Source: Anthopleura xanthogrammica (lineage: Eukaryota; Cnidaria; Anthozoa; Actiniaria; Actiniidae). From it: a DNA stretch of 64,000 bases. A program made the position numbers and the translations under genes. Within the stretch, counting starts at the first letter, position 1. Each line of letters starts with the position of its first letter. The DNA lies in the NCBI GenBank assembly GCA_964019055.1, contig OZ025224.1, positions 2,658,001-2,722,000 on the forward strand. Reading direction: 5' to 3'. Below, in pieces: positions 33,846 through 60,736 of this stretch. Under the pieces are notes generated by a model. The model made no database searches. It had not been told where the DNA came from and saw only the letters and a program-made list of their open reading frames with translations.

Positions 33846-34543
33846 GGTGTTTCCCAGTAGTTTTTTATTGACCACACTTCTCATGTTCATCTAGCGAATT
33901 GAAAACCTTTTCCTGGTCTGATCAAAATGAATTTTACACCAGACATCAAGCATAGAAAGGAAGTTTTGATTGATGTCAATTTCAACTCGATCGGCGTTTC
34001 CATGGCAACGGAAAACAATGATCGTTAGCTGTATTCATTCGTTCGTTTGAGAGATAATTTTGAAATTGCTAGGAAGGTGAAATCGTTCAAACTATTCTAC
34101 TGAAAGCACCTGTACAAGAAAAATTCTAACTCCGCAAAGAAAACGTTTTCACAAATGTCGCTTTCAGGAAAGGTAAATAGATATTGTAGGTAACGTTTAG
34201 CAGTAGTTTGACATTATTTTGCGAACGCGAAGGATTTTTTTGTTCTGCTATAGTTTCCAGTATCATAATAAGCGGTCACAGAATGTTTTTGCGATTTATT
34301 CGAAATCGCTCTAATCCAACCCTCTAATTATCATCTGAATAGCTGTGTCTGAATGCGAAGTTTAGCATGTATCTAGTCATTTTTCTGAAGCTCATCGAAA
34401 ACGGGAGATATTCAAGGAAAATTGATTTCAACGATCATTGTTTAAAATGGTGTAAAATTCATTTTGATCAGACCAGGAAAAGGTTTTCAATTCGCTAGAT
34501 GAACATGAGAAGTGTGGTCAATAAAAAACTACTGGGAAACACC
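33846..34543. mobile_element. TTAA fold-back element, copy 2 (internally deleted)
   Basis: The ends and most of the right arm match 8665-9691 at about 98% by eye, but the left arm lacks about 280 bp and part of the right arm is missing. TTAA flanks lie at 33842-33845 and 34544-34547. It sits directly against the end of the 3.2-kb element. Confidence 0.85.
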
Positions 34544-34969
34544 TTAAAGCTAATACTGTAAATTCTAAGAGTGTATCTCAATTCACATCCCGTGTCTTAC
34601 TTTCATAATCTTTTATTAGTAGATATAAAGTAGCGGTTTAACGACACGGGTCCCGACGGGCTTTCCCGGGCCCGGGCCCTGGGAAGGGGGTAGGGGGTTG
34701 TCTGCCCTTGAATCATATCTATTTTTCGATTGTAGGATTGCACCACCATGACGCAATAAGGAAGACGTCTTGTTCGAATTTCATGGGCCCGTGGGGGTAG
34801 GGCTGGTCTGCATGTTTCTTGCGTTTTTCGTGAGATATGTGCCGACCATTGTTTCCATCAACACACGATGTTTATCTTGGATTTGTCAAAATGAATCTTG
34901 AATAAATTTTCAGAAGTTGTTTTTTGAGTGTCACTGGAAATATTTCTTTATGTTTCAGAGCAAAAAATA

Positions 34970-35042
34970 TGATCTTAATGGGAATCGAACCTATAATCTT
35001 CTGATCTAGAGTCAGACGTGATAACCATTACACTATAATTGT
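34970..35042 (-). pseudogene. tRNA-Arg-like pseudogene with CTA anticodon loop
   Basis: Box A (TAGTGTAATGG) and box B (GGTTCGATTCC) are intact on the minus strand. The D-stem pairs, the anticodon stem TCTGA/TCAGA pairs perfectly, and GTCTGAC..GATCAGAAGATT matches tRNA-Arg. The 7-base loop reads CTCTAGA, giving anticodon CTA instead of an arginine anticodon. The T-stem has one mismatch, and only the inner three pairs of the acceptor stem form. A T6 run lies just downstream. The broken acceptor stem argues for a pseudogene. Confidence 0.55.
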
Positions 35043-35240
35043 CCTCGTAATGGACATAAACTATGCGATTTATTGCATGATTTTATTTCTCGTTCAGTGG
35101 CAAAGCTTTTCTCAAGGTTCTCTGAATAGAGTAAATATTTACCACGTTTGCCTTCACTCGAGATTCTTTATTTGCATATTTCAGTCACACAAGCAAACAT
35201 TTATTTCTTGAGTTATTAATTTTGATTTCAATATTACAAC

Positions 35241-35479
35241 TTAGAATTTTTCCCACTTGGGTAATGATTTGACCATGGGTCTCAATCTTTGTGAACGCCG
35301 TGGAGGCTCTAAGACTACGTCTTTGTATTTATGGGCATCCTGATAACTAATCCACTTGATGGGTTTTTCTTTACTTGATGGGGGAGTGGGTGGAAAATCA
35401 AGTGGGGGTGGAAGAGATTGTGTTTTAGGGGTGCTGGAAGAAGAGGGTTGATCAAAACCAGTCCGGCGTGGTTTTTAAG
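35241..35479 (-). pseudogene. Unidentified C-terminal coding remnant
   Basis: On the minus strand a frame without Met runs from a stop near 35480 to TAA at 35241-35243, about 79 codons. It is Pro/Ser-rich, then contains EKPIKWISYQDAHKYKDVV and LEPPRRSQRLRP. RRSQRLRP-like ends are common in retroelement polyproteins. It could also be a last exon with no detectable upstream exon. Confidence 0.35.
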
Positions 35480-36636
35480 GGAGCAGAAGGAACCTCGGCT
35501 CTACTGGGTTCAAAAGAAGGGGTTCTAACTTTAGAGGTTAGTAATAATAATAATAATGGGAAGTTCTTATATAGCGCATTTCACAATGTCTCAATGCGCT
35601 TTACAATTGTGACCAGTGCAGGACTTTACGGGCTGCATATTAAGGCGCTACTAGCAACCGTGCAGCTTACAATCATGAGTGAGTTGTTAGTAATTAGTGT
35701 TATGCCTCCAAATTGCAATAGTCGCTCTAGGAGGAAAGGGGTCTTGGGTTTAGGCTTTACATAGCCACTGTCACACTATTGACAAGTGTCTTTGTATATT
35801 AAACAATCGATGATTCGATCGAGAATACATTCAGTGACTGTGATATCTTTGAGGAAGCTATGCATTTATCTGTAACTGTATATAGTGGTGATAATAAAGA
35901 CTCGGTAAATGACTTGAGGTCTCGTTATTCAATGTTTAATTACTATAAACTTAATAGTGTAATATGTGAACACTGCCATGCTGTAAGACTTGAACGCGAA
36001 CCAAGCAGGACTAAAAAAATTGCAGAACATTTATTTTCTTTGGTACAACCATATGACTACTTTGTGAGTGGGTGAAAATGCTCTTTAACCAAAATTTCAT
36101 TTTGATATAAAAAAGCTTAGTTGGCAGTGAGCAGTTTCGATCGTGACATGGCCAGGAATAGCGGTCATCCTGAACCCGCTGTACGTCAGCGGATTTCACC
36201 ATGGTAATTGAGTGGAAAAAGATGGGGCTGATGGAAATGTACGGGACGAAATAGGTCTCATGTAAAAGGCTTTTACAAGCAGCTACATAATTTTTCTTCG
36301 GATATTCCATATGAAACGTGACACAGGACTCTCAAGACATATTCCAAAAGCTTTATAGTTGAGCGAATAATTGCAAAATGAATGCAGAACGCATAATGCA
36401 ACCTCTGTCACGCTATCACTAAGCCGGATTGTGTTCTATGCATAATTTAACCGACAAGCTTACATGAGATATTTCTATACTACATTATGTAGCTTAAATT
36501 TATCAAACCACAATAAACCTTCAAAAAGTGGCAAGACCATGCTTTCATAGTTCTCAGTGCAAATTTAATGGAAATCTATGAAGTCTGTGAGGAAAATAGG
36601 CAATCACGCACCCTTTGAGAATTGTGGTTTTCGCAC

Positions 36637-37243
36637 CAGGTGATCTGACTAGGCGCGCAAAGCATGATTTCCTGATCTGAAAAAGAATCAATCCCATCAT
36701 CCACCGCACGCTCAATTCACTTGAGTTTCATGGCAGCCATCTTGAAAATAGGCTAATTATGAGCGACTTTCTCGCCAATAAGTCTTTTCTTATTGAAAAC
36801 GAGACACTATAAATAACAGATAAAAGGATTTTCTTAAGGTTCAAAGCATCCTGGAGATTGCCAAGGAAAATAGAGCAGCGTAAGGTGTGGAAATTTTAGT
36901 TAAATCTGGCCAAGGAATCGAGAAAACTTTTCGGCAGCTTCTTCGAGATCGTTTAAACGGTAATTCTTTAATAAAAAACCATGAATATTAACCTAACCGA
37001 TGAAAAAATATTCTTAGTCTCATCTAGACAACATATTCTTTGAAGTAGAAACATTTTTAGCCTTAAATAATCGGCTAAATGACACTTTTCCTAGCATTAT
37101 TTTATTTGTATGCTATTTGGTTTTGTTTTGATTTCCCTCTGTTTATCCATGATTGAGCTCGAAAAGACGCATGGGATTGATTCTTTTTCGGATATCACGA
37201 TTCGCAATCTGATTGGCTAATCGCTTTTCCTCAGATCACCTGG
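36637..37243. mobile_element. Fold-back element with CCAGGTGATCTGA ends
   Basis: The ends CCAGGTGATCTGA and TCAGATCACCTGG are inverse. Inner matches (GAAAAAGAATCAATCCC against GGGATTGATTCTTTTTC) show partial arms. Confidence 0.65.
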
Positions 37244-38883
37244 CATATATTAACTACAAATTCAAGGAATTGCTACGCAGTCACAATTAATTCCCCCTAC
37301 AAATTCTTAACGGTTTTCAAAACATCTATTCTTCCTTAAGTTTCATAAATTTCATTCCAATCAAAACAGTTGCCGATAGTAAAATGAATGTTGTTTTTTT
37401 GAGGTAACTATTTAGCTACGTAAACACAGGTCTCTGTCTATCCTGTCTTGTCTTAGAATTTGCAAAAAGAACAGGTTTAAGAGCAAAATGGAAAAGCTTA
37501 TCATAGAGAACAAGATATGAATTTTGCTTAGCGAAAAGATGATCATGACTACTGTAAGGATCGATTTGGGCTTTTTTGGTAACGATAATCGATCAAAGAT
37601 TATACCTCCTAGAATATTAGGATTTACGCTTGCTATAAGAAGATGTATGGGGGAATGTGTCACTATTCTTCGTATTAAAATCATCAAAAAGGAAAGGTAA
37701 GATTTTCTGTTCTGATTTAAATCTATAGTCAGATGGGTCCGAGAGATGTAATACTTGATAGATTGATTTGGGCTTTAGAGAGAATTTGAGTATGTGAGAT
37801 TATATTTATGTTTCTTTGTTTGCTTCAAGCCATTTCTTTGTAAAAAGATATTGCAATTTTGATACTCTCATGGAGGAAACCGCTGCTTTACTGCAGGCTC
37901 AAATGGCCGGTATTCCTGGCCATGAATAGATATAGTTATTTCATCAGACATGCTAGTCTTTAAGGTAGTCTAGGTTAACAAGTATCTTAATACTCGTTAA
38001 AACGCGTTAGTAACGCAATCAAACCTGTCGTCCTACTAGAAAAGTAAGATAAAAGGTTGTTCTCCACAGGAAAGGAAAACTCCTGCGCGAAATAAGTAAG
38101 CGGGATTAGCTTGGAGATTTGGCGAGTCTACGAATGTTCATCATCGAGCTCTAGAATACTTGCAAAGGCAACCCAGTGAACGCTCCAAGAGCGTCTAGTT
38201 CCATATTAGATCTAGAATTAATCCACATATATGTTTGTCCAGGGCTGTCCCCTGTCCCTCGACCCTCCCCCCCCCCCCCCCATAAAAATAAAGAAAGTAA
38301 GAAAAAATAATTAAAAATAAAAGATCCTGACTATTCTCTACTCTCTCCTTTGACTTTGCCCATAATACATTAAGGTTTGGGAGGATAACCAGGGCGCTTA
38401 TATTATGCTGAAGAATGGTGAGGAGCCAATAATTGTACTAAGCCTGAATAGCGCTATCCGCCGGAAGGCTTCGAAATTCTAACCTTTTCTTTTATAAATT
38501 TAATGACATAACGATCTTCGCTAACTGTGAGCTTGGGCTACCTGTGGCCAGGCTTTCGTGCAGAGAGTGAGTCAAACCCTCGAATTTAATACACACTGAT
38601 TATACTCTACCCCAACCATTTCTCTGGTTACCCCCACTATAAAGCGCACTTCAGGTTTTTATACCTCTTAGCTGTTTATCCCTAGGTTTATCGAAATGTC
38701 AATCACAAATGTCCTCAATACCAATAGGTCTTTTGCATAATAGCGTCATTTTACTACCACTACCAAAATACTTCGCGGATTTTCTTTCTTATTCATATTT
38801 GTATTTCCTCATGAGAATAGTAAGACAATTGGTGCTAATGAACTGAACAAAAGAAAGTGTGCAAGGGAATATGGTATATAGTA

Positions 38884-39013
38884 GTTATACAATGGTTTCG
38901 AGTGACATATTGTGGAATATCCCACGAGTCACTTGTAGTTTCTAGTATACAAAGAAAATACAAGTGACGAGTGGGATATCCACGGTATGCCACGAGAAAC
39001 CATTGTATAACCA
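38884..39013. repeat. Palindromic repeat, ACTACAAGTGACTCGTGGG family
   Basis: GTTATACAATGGTTTCGAGTG at the left is inverse to CACGAGAAACCATTGTATAAC at the right. ACTTGTAGTTTC lies near the centre. A half copy lies at 26395-26460. Confidence 0.75.
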
Positions 39014-39307
39014 TATTGTTTACGTTTGTTTCTTCCACTATTTTTTAATATAATACCGAGCTTTCGCACTTCTAGTGCATCATCAGGGCGAAAAGTATGT
39101 TTTACAACGATTCAAATTATTTAAAGACTATAAGCGCGTGCGATTTGCGTTTTACGAATATAAGGACCAATCAGAGAAACAATACGATCTACGTGTATAA
39201 ACAGATCTAAACGAACCTAACAAGAAAGAGACAGAGCACTAGAAGTGCGAAAGCTCGGTATTATATTAAAAAATAGTGAAAGAAACAAACGTAAACAATA
39301 TGGTTAT
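39010..39307. mobile_element. Fold-back element with ~60-bp arms
   Basis: The left arm (ACCATATTGTTTACGTTTG..AATATAATACCGAGCTTTCGC) is the inverse of the right arm (GCGAAAGCTCGGTATTATATT..CGTAAACAATATGGT). Arms at 39010-39079 and 39236-39307 enclose about 155 bp. Confidence 0.8.
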
Positions 39308-39339
39308 TCCCACTTACAGTAACATTTTAGACATTGTAT

Positions 39340-39482
39340 AACCATTTTATCCCACACCATAGAAAATACAAATGCGTAGATTCAACGCGCAGTGCATGAT
39401 GGGAAGGACGAGTGAAATACCGACGAATATACAACGGCTTTCCTGCTTTCTGATTGGCTGTATTTTCTATGGTGTGGGATAA
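39340..39482. repeat. Palindromic repeat, CCACACCATAGAAAATAC family
   Basis: TTTATCCCACACCATAGAAAA at the left and its inverse at 39462-39482. A diverged half copy is seen at about 26978-27060. Confidence 0.75.
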
Positions 39483-40505
39483 ATAATGGTAGTATAAATG
39501 ACGCCACAATGCAAAAGAACTATTGTTTTTGCCGAAGAGTATCAAATGTGAAGGGCATTTCACATATGAATAAAATATCATGGATTTCATTTCCTGTGTG
39601 GAGACAAATTAGTTCCTGAACAAAATTGACACTGAATAGTAAAAAAAAGTTTTATTAAAATTCCTTTGTTACTTGTAAGTACTTAAATTATTTCAATTTT
39701 TATTCATTTTCATTGGGAAAAAATAATGAATTAAATTTTAGTTCTAAGAAGTTCACAATGAATCGAGGAAACATGCTGAATGCGTAGCCTGATGCAGGTG
39801 CATGCGGCGCTAACACTAACATAACAACAGCGAAAAGGAAATTGGTTTTCATCTTGCGTCCTAGAGAGATATGATGTCGGTAGCAAAATGTTTAACAGCA
39901 ATGGACCGACAGGCGGCTTTTTACAATTAAAATTGCATCGTATTTATCCAAGGAAACTTTCATTTTCTTCTTAGTGATTATTACAAATCATAAGATATCG
40001 CAAGCGTGCACCGTAAAAACCTAATTTAACATCTCATCACCTGCCGGGCTGTATCGCTGGTAATCTTGTACACCAGGTGCTTATTACTTGTTTAATTAAC
40101 GATTCCGCATTTTGTTCTTGCATTTCAACTGGTCCATACACCGTGAGTTTTACATCTTTGGGACGATTTTTCTCGGAGATTCTGGATGCTTGTATTTATC
40201 TGGTGCTTGAAGCATGATTTGTAATGATGTCTACGTGAACCATTTTCATGTGAAACTGTATTTCTGAGATCGGTCAGAATCTGACAGCTTCAAAAGGCAA
40301 TCGGAAGAAACATTTCACAGTTAAAGCGACTCTTTATAATTATAAAGTGTATCGAAAGTGTTTCAATTTTAAATGCAAGCAACTCAGTAATATCACTGTT
40401 CAACTGTTTATTTGAAACGTTTCTTTTCTGCTAATTTAAAAAAGTCGGAAGACAAGAGCTGAGGCGTCACGAGAAGCAAGAAGTAAAGAAAAGATATCAA
40501 ACTAA

Positions 40506-41687
40506 ATGGCAAACACCAGCATCCGTGAAAACACTTCAGACCTCAGTGCTCAACTTGAGAAACAATTTGCTCAAGAACTTTTGGAAAGAGGAGTTGGAGA
40601 AATAACCTTAGAGGCAGGAGCATTCATAGCCATCGCGCTGATAGCCTTCTTCGGTAATTCTCTAATCTGCTTAGCCATGTATAGAAATAAAACTCTTCGT
40701 CGAAAAGTAACGAACGTTTTTATCCTGAGTCTAGCAATTTCGGATATCTTGATGGCTTGTTTGTGTATGCCTATTTCTGCCGGAGTTCTGATTGAAGGTC
40801 GTTGGATTTACTCGAGCTTTGGGTGCCAGTTTCAGGCGTATTGGATTTACGTTTTGGCGGGAATCTCGCTGTATACTATGGCAGTTACCGCGGTAAATCG
40901 ATTCTACCGTGTAGTCAAACCTAGAATTTACAGTCGATATTTCTCAATGAGATCCACGTTGGTGATGATCTTTCTCGTGTGGGTATCGATTGGGATAATC
41001 ATTGCATTTCTGATCATGATGAATTGGCTTCATGTGAAGTTCCAATCAGCAAAAGCTTCTTGCGTAATGTCAGCTTGGCTTGGCAGCAAAAGCCTTACAT
41101 TTGTCTACCAAATCATGGCATTTTTAGTCTTCTTCATAATACCCACAGTTCTGATAACACGATGTTATAAAAAAGTATTTCGTAAAGTCCGTGAACATCA
41201 AAGAAACATTACGATATCATTAGGCGCAAGGCGCGCTGCGAGGAAAGAAAACCAAACATCAACCTTCACAAGAACCAATATCGAAGAGATTGACATTACT
41301 AGAACGCTTTTTCGAGTGGTTCTTGCCTTTGCAATTTGTTGGACGCCAGTAATCGTTTATGAAGTCATCGTTATTGCGAGTAATATTTTTCGTTTTCATG
41401 AATTTCTTCCCAGGCAAGTTCACCTGATATGGTTGTATTTTGGGACAATAGGAAGCGCCGTCAATGCATTCATCTATGGAGGCATGAACAGATCCTTTAA
41501 AAATGAGTTTCTCAAGATTTTCAATTGTAAAAAAAATGCAAGAGTTGGTGTTCATGGCACTGAAATGTCAGTATTAACTGCTTATGCATATATGCCAACG
41601 ATTGAGAAGCGAGGATCCGCAGCCATCCAAACGGTACCTAAAGCTGCATCTGTACACGAGCAATTTTTCCTCGACAAGCATCCTTGA
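40506..41687 (+). CDS. Class A GPCR, melatonin-receptor-like, intronless
   Basis: A 393-residue seven-helix receptor for an unknown ligand at the plasma membrane. N-glycosylation sites at Asn3 and Asn9 precede TM1 (about 38-60, GNSLICLAMYR, Asn51). TM2 holds LAISD (Asp80); Trp100 and Cys107 start TM3, with a disulfide partner at Cys186. The DRY motif is replaced by NRF (131-133), as NRY in melatonin receptors. TM6 has FAICWTP. TM7 has NAFIYGGMN rather than NPxxY, again the melatonin-receptor NAxxY form. There is no TM7 lysine, so it is not an opsin. The last ten codons and the TGA stop fall inside a TA-flanked MITE (41655-42009), so the native C-terminus was replaced or extended. Ligand assignment is inference. 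Confidence 0.9.
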   Translation: MANTSIRENTSDLSAQLEKQFAQELLERGVGEITLEAGAFIAIALIAFFGNSLICLAMYRNKTLRRKVTNVFILSLAISDILMACLCMPISAGVLIEGRWIYSSFGCQFQAYWIYVLAGISLYTMAVTAVNRFYRVVKPRIYSRYFSMRSTLVMIFLVWVSIGIIIAFLIMMNWLHVKFQSAKASCVMSAWLGSKSLTFVYQIMAFLVFFIIPTVLITRCYKKVFRKVREHQRNITISLGARRAARKENQTSTFTRTNIEEIDITRTLFRVVLAFAICWTPVIVYEVIVIASNIFRFHEFLPRQVHLIWLYFGTIGSAVNAFIYGGMNRSFKNEFLKIFNCKKNARVGVHGTEMSVLTAYAYMPTIEKRGSAAIQTVPKAASVHEQFFLDKHP

Positions 41688-42009
41688 CAATTTTCATTGC
41701 TTGCTTAGACGATTAGCAAGTTTTCCTTGACGATTTTTTTATTGACAAGGTTTCCTTGCTGGTGTAGATGATGAACAAGTTTTCCTTGACAATTTTCGAT
41801 CAGCGAAGTAACAGGCTGAGAACCAATCTCATTAAATATTCCTTGTCACATTTTCCTTGTTGTCCGTCTACACGAGCAAATTTCGGCCTTGACAATTTTT
41901 CCTTGTAAAGGAAAAGCCAGGATGCCAACTTTTCCTTGTCAAGAAAAAATTGTTCATTTTACTCCATTTATACGAGCAATTTTTCCTTGTCAAGGAAAAA
42001 TTGCTCGTG
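41655..42009. mobile_element. TA-flanked MITE overlapping the GPCR 3' end
   Basis: It begins CACGAGCAATTTTTCC and ends GGAAAAATTGCTCGTG, with TA at 41653-41654 and 42010-42011. Inside are further TTTTCCTTGACAATTTT-like units and a perfect short hairpin at 41969-42011. It supplies the last ten codons and stop of the receptor gene. Confidence 0.85.
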
Positions 42010-42828
42010 TATAGATTCCGCTTAACTCACCCGAAATGGCCCAAAGCAAGGGGTAGTGTTCGCGCCTTGAAGGCGGATAGGATAACATGTTTTCATAACG
42101 ATGGTAACATCTCAGTGCATCACTGCAATATCTAAAAAAAAATCTGTTTTGTTCTTTTGCGGCTCTATTTAGCCCTGACTTTTTAAACCAAATTTCTTTG
42201 AAAATACATAAATTTAATTTTAGTTATATATGCTTATTCAGTATTGTACTAAAAATTACAAGGCGATCATATAGCGCCAGCGTATTCAATGATCACTGAA
42301 GTAAAGAAATGGGATTCCTGCAAATTTTTTTGGATACGAATGGTAGCCAGAAACCACTGACCCTTTAGCCTGCCGGGTTTCGGCCACGACTTACAAAAAA
42401 AGTACATCCTAATCTAGTCCCATCGCGCGACATATACTATGCATTAATCATGAGTATTCCTTACTCACTAGCTTGCGTGCATCCCGACTTTAACTCTGGT
42501 TAACCTGGCTGCACGCAGGCTATATATTAATCACAAGACAGCCTATTTTGAAACTGCAATATAAAATATACTTTATACAAGTGTTTTAGCGTTGAAAAGA
42601 TGTCGCATGAATGTGAAATATGTCAACTGGATCACAGTATGAAATCAATTGAACTCAATTTAAGGCAAGCACGTACGTTCGTACTGTACATTTTCTACAT
42701 CTATAGCCGAAGAATTGATGCTCATGAACTCACTAATCATCAAGACCAGCATGTCCCAGTTAATCAAGACGTTTTCATAAATGTTCCATTTTTTTTAGAA
42801 AAACTAGGTGCACTGTGGTCCATTTTAA

Positions 42829-43256
42829 GGCCGATTAACTGACGTTACAACTTTTGCTTACAACTGTCGCATGTGTCGTGTAAATCAACCCTACAACTTG
42901 CTAGAAACTTTTTTCTTATTTATTTATTTATTTATTTACATAGCTTCCACCTTAAAAATATATAAAATCTAAATAACAAAATATGAATAAAAAATATAAA
43001 TAAAGACAATAATACAAGGAACATATATAATAATTATAAGACAAAAATATAAAAAGGTGAGGGACAGCACAACAGAGCGAGGCTCCAAATAAAGTGCACC
43101 CGTAAAACTTTTTTCTTGTCGTACACAACAGTTGTGAGCAAATTGTAGGGTTGATTTACACGACGCAATTCATGTTGTAAGCGTGGCGTAAGCAGATCAG
43201 TTGCATGCGACAGTTGTAAGCAAAAGCTATACCGTGTAGCTGTACCGGCCTTTAGG
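42829..43256. mobile_element. Fold-back element
   Basis: The left arm AAGGCCGATTAA..TTTTGCTTACAACTGTCGCATG and right arm CATGCGACAGTTGTAAGCAAAA..GGCCTT are inverse. Second inner arms share GTGTAAATCAACCCTACAA. Confidence 0.7.
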
Positions 43257-43297
43257 CAAACCGCTACCATACATTTCCTGAGTTCGATAAAAGGGCA

Positions 43298-43805
43298 GAT
43301 TCTGGTCTACCTTTGATACAAACAACATCTTACAAGACATGTTGAATAAAAGATATTTGTTACCCGAGCTAGACCAGAGTGCACCATGTTCGTTATTTTC
43401 TGGTCTAACTTTGCTGAACACCCATATAAGGCACGAGGAATAAAAAATATTTGTTATCCAAGCTAGACCAGAATGCACCATGTTTGCTATAGAGCTGTTA
43501 AGTTATGACGTATTTCCGGGTCCAACTGCTCACAAAAACCGCTTAAATTAAGCGAAAAAAATGCTCTCAATAATCTAACCTTTACCTGAAATAGTTAGAA
43601 CTTTGAGCAACAAATCCTGTCACGAAGAAAAAGTAAGAAAAAATATTTATAAATATCATTTTCGTCTTGGATCCGGAAGTCGTTTTTCCGTACGATTGAA
43701 TCACACTTAACAGCTCCATTCCTGGTCTAGCTTTGCTGAACACCCATGCATGATGAACAAAATATGTTTGTACCCAAGCTAGACCAGAATGCACCAGGTT
43801 CCTTA
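43298..43805 (+). repeat. Three copies of a short palindromic CTGGTCTAGCTTTG unit
   Basis: Units at about 43298-43393, 43399-43485 and 43723-43805 each read from CTGGTCTA-like sequence to its inverse AGCTAGACCAGAATGCACC, with AACACCCAT and ATATTTGTT between. Confidence 0.75.
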
Positions 43806-43854
43806 CTACAAATCCGTGACAGGAATCTGTTTGATGTAACAAAAATTTAAGAGC

Positions 43855-51160
<7,306 letters not shown>

Positions 51161-51792
51161 AAGCTTTCTTTCTTTTCATAAATGTCTGTTATGTCGCATA
51201 AAAATTATGAAAAGACGTTATTTTCAGTAGTAACACATTAGTCCTCATTTCTTGGAAATCCTATTGTCGTAATTGGCCGTGAGAGACTGAGCATAATAAC
51301 AAACTACCCAGTTTTCTCCCGGCTTTTGTTACATTTGTTTGAGACTTCTGAATAAAACATCTTTCATATATTCCTAGATTTCCTCAAAAATAGGTAAGCA
51401 GGGATATTTTCACATAGAATTTCTAACAAACTGTAACAAAATAACGTAATTTTTGTACAAAGATGGCGCGCAAAGGATCATGGTCGTTTCATATTTCTGA
51501 AAGCGAAATCTAAGTGAGCTTTCACTATATCCATCATATTTTTGGAATTTAGATTTCTGTACTGTGATATTTTATTTCAATTCTGTAAGAATTTTGCGTC
51601 CCTGGTTCCTCGAAAAGCGTTTGCAGATGGTCATTGGTTACCAACATTTCTCTTTCTCTGTCACACTATCTCTGTCACGCTTTACGTCATGTCACGTTGG
51701 AATCACTGAATGGCCGAGCAAAAATACTCTTAAACTTTAGCTTCGTTTTTCGGGAATTTAGACACTTATGAACTACATATGGATAAGAAGAA
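51161..51792. promoter_or_regulatory. Divergent promoter region between the dsRBD and C7orf25-like genes
   Basis: The two start codons lie 632 bp apart, head to head. AAGATGGCGCGC at about 51462 resembles a YY1-type element common at TATA-less promoters. No TATA box is obvious for either gene. Confidence 0.5.

Positions 51793-60736
<8,944 letters not shown>

Larger units (their letters stand above)
30478..34614 (+). pseudogene. LINE C-terminal remnant split by nested transposons
   Basis: The left piece (30478-30650) contains MYKILNGLIAIPHEG, then, after a frameshift, FPPRTVIDWNML, a LINE tail pattern. The right piece (34548-34614) continues with NSKSVSQFTSRVLLS and a stop. Between them lie a 3.2-kb inverted-repeat element and a 0.7-kb fold-back element, both bounded by TTAA. 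The order implies LINE first, then the two insertions. Confidence 0.65.
34615..40505. other. Long gene-poor stretch
   Basis: No intact gene recognised. It holds a tRNA-like pseudogene (34970-35042), an open coding-like remnant (35241-35479), a GC-rich patch (34650-34700), an (AAT)n site with LINE-like 3' tail sequence at 35538-35612, and the fold-backs listed separately. A minus-strand 91-codon hydrophobic frame (37412-37687) has no recognisable feature. Confidence 0.45.
42010..43854. other. Intergenic with fold-back repeats
   Basis: Apart from the repeats at 42829-43256 and 43298-43805, I see nothing coding. Confidence 0.5.

Noticed and set aside
35860..36075. 71-codon frame resembling transposon-associated proteins
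   Set aside because: Only a few residues (DSVNDLR) suggest this; too short and without context to support.
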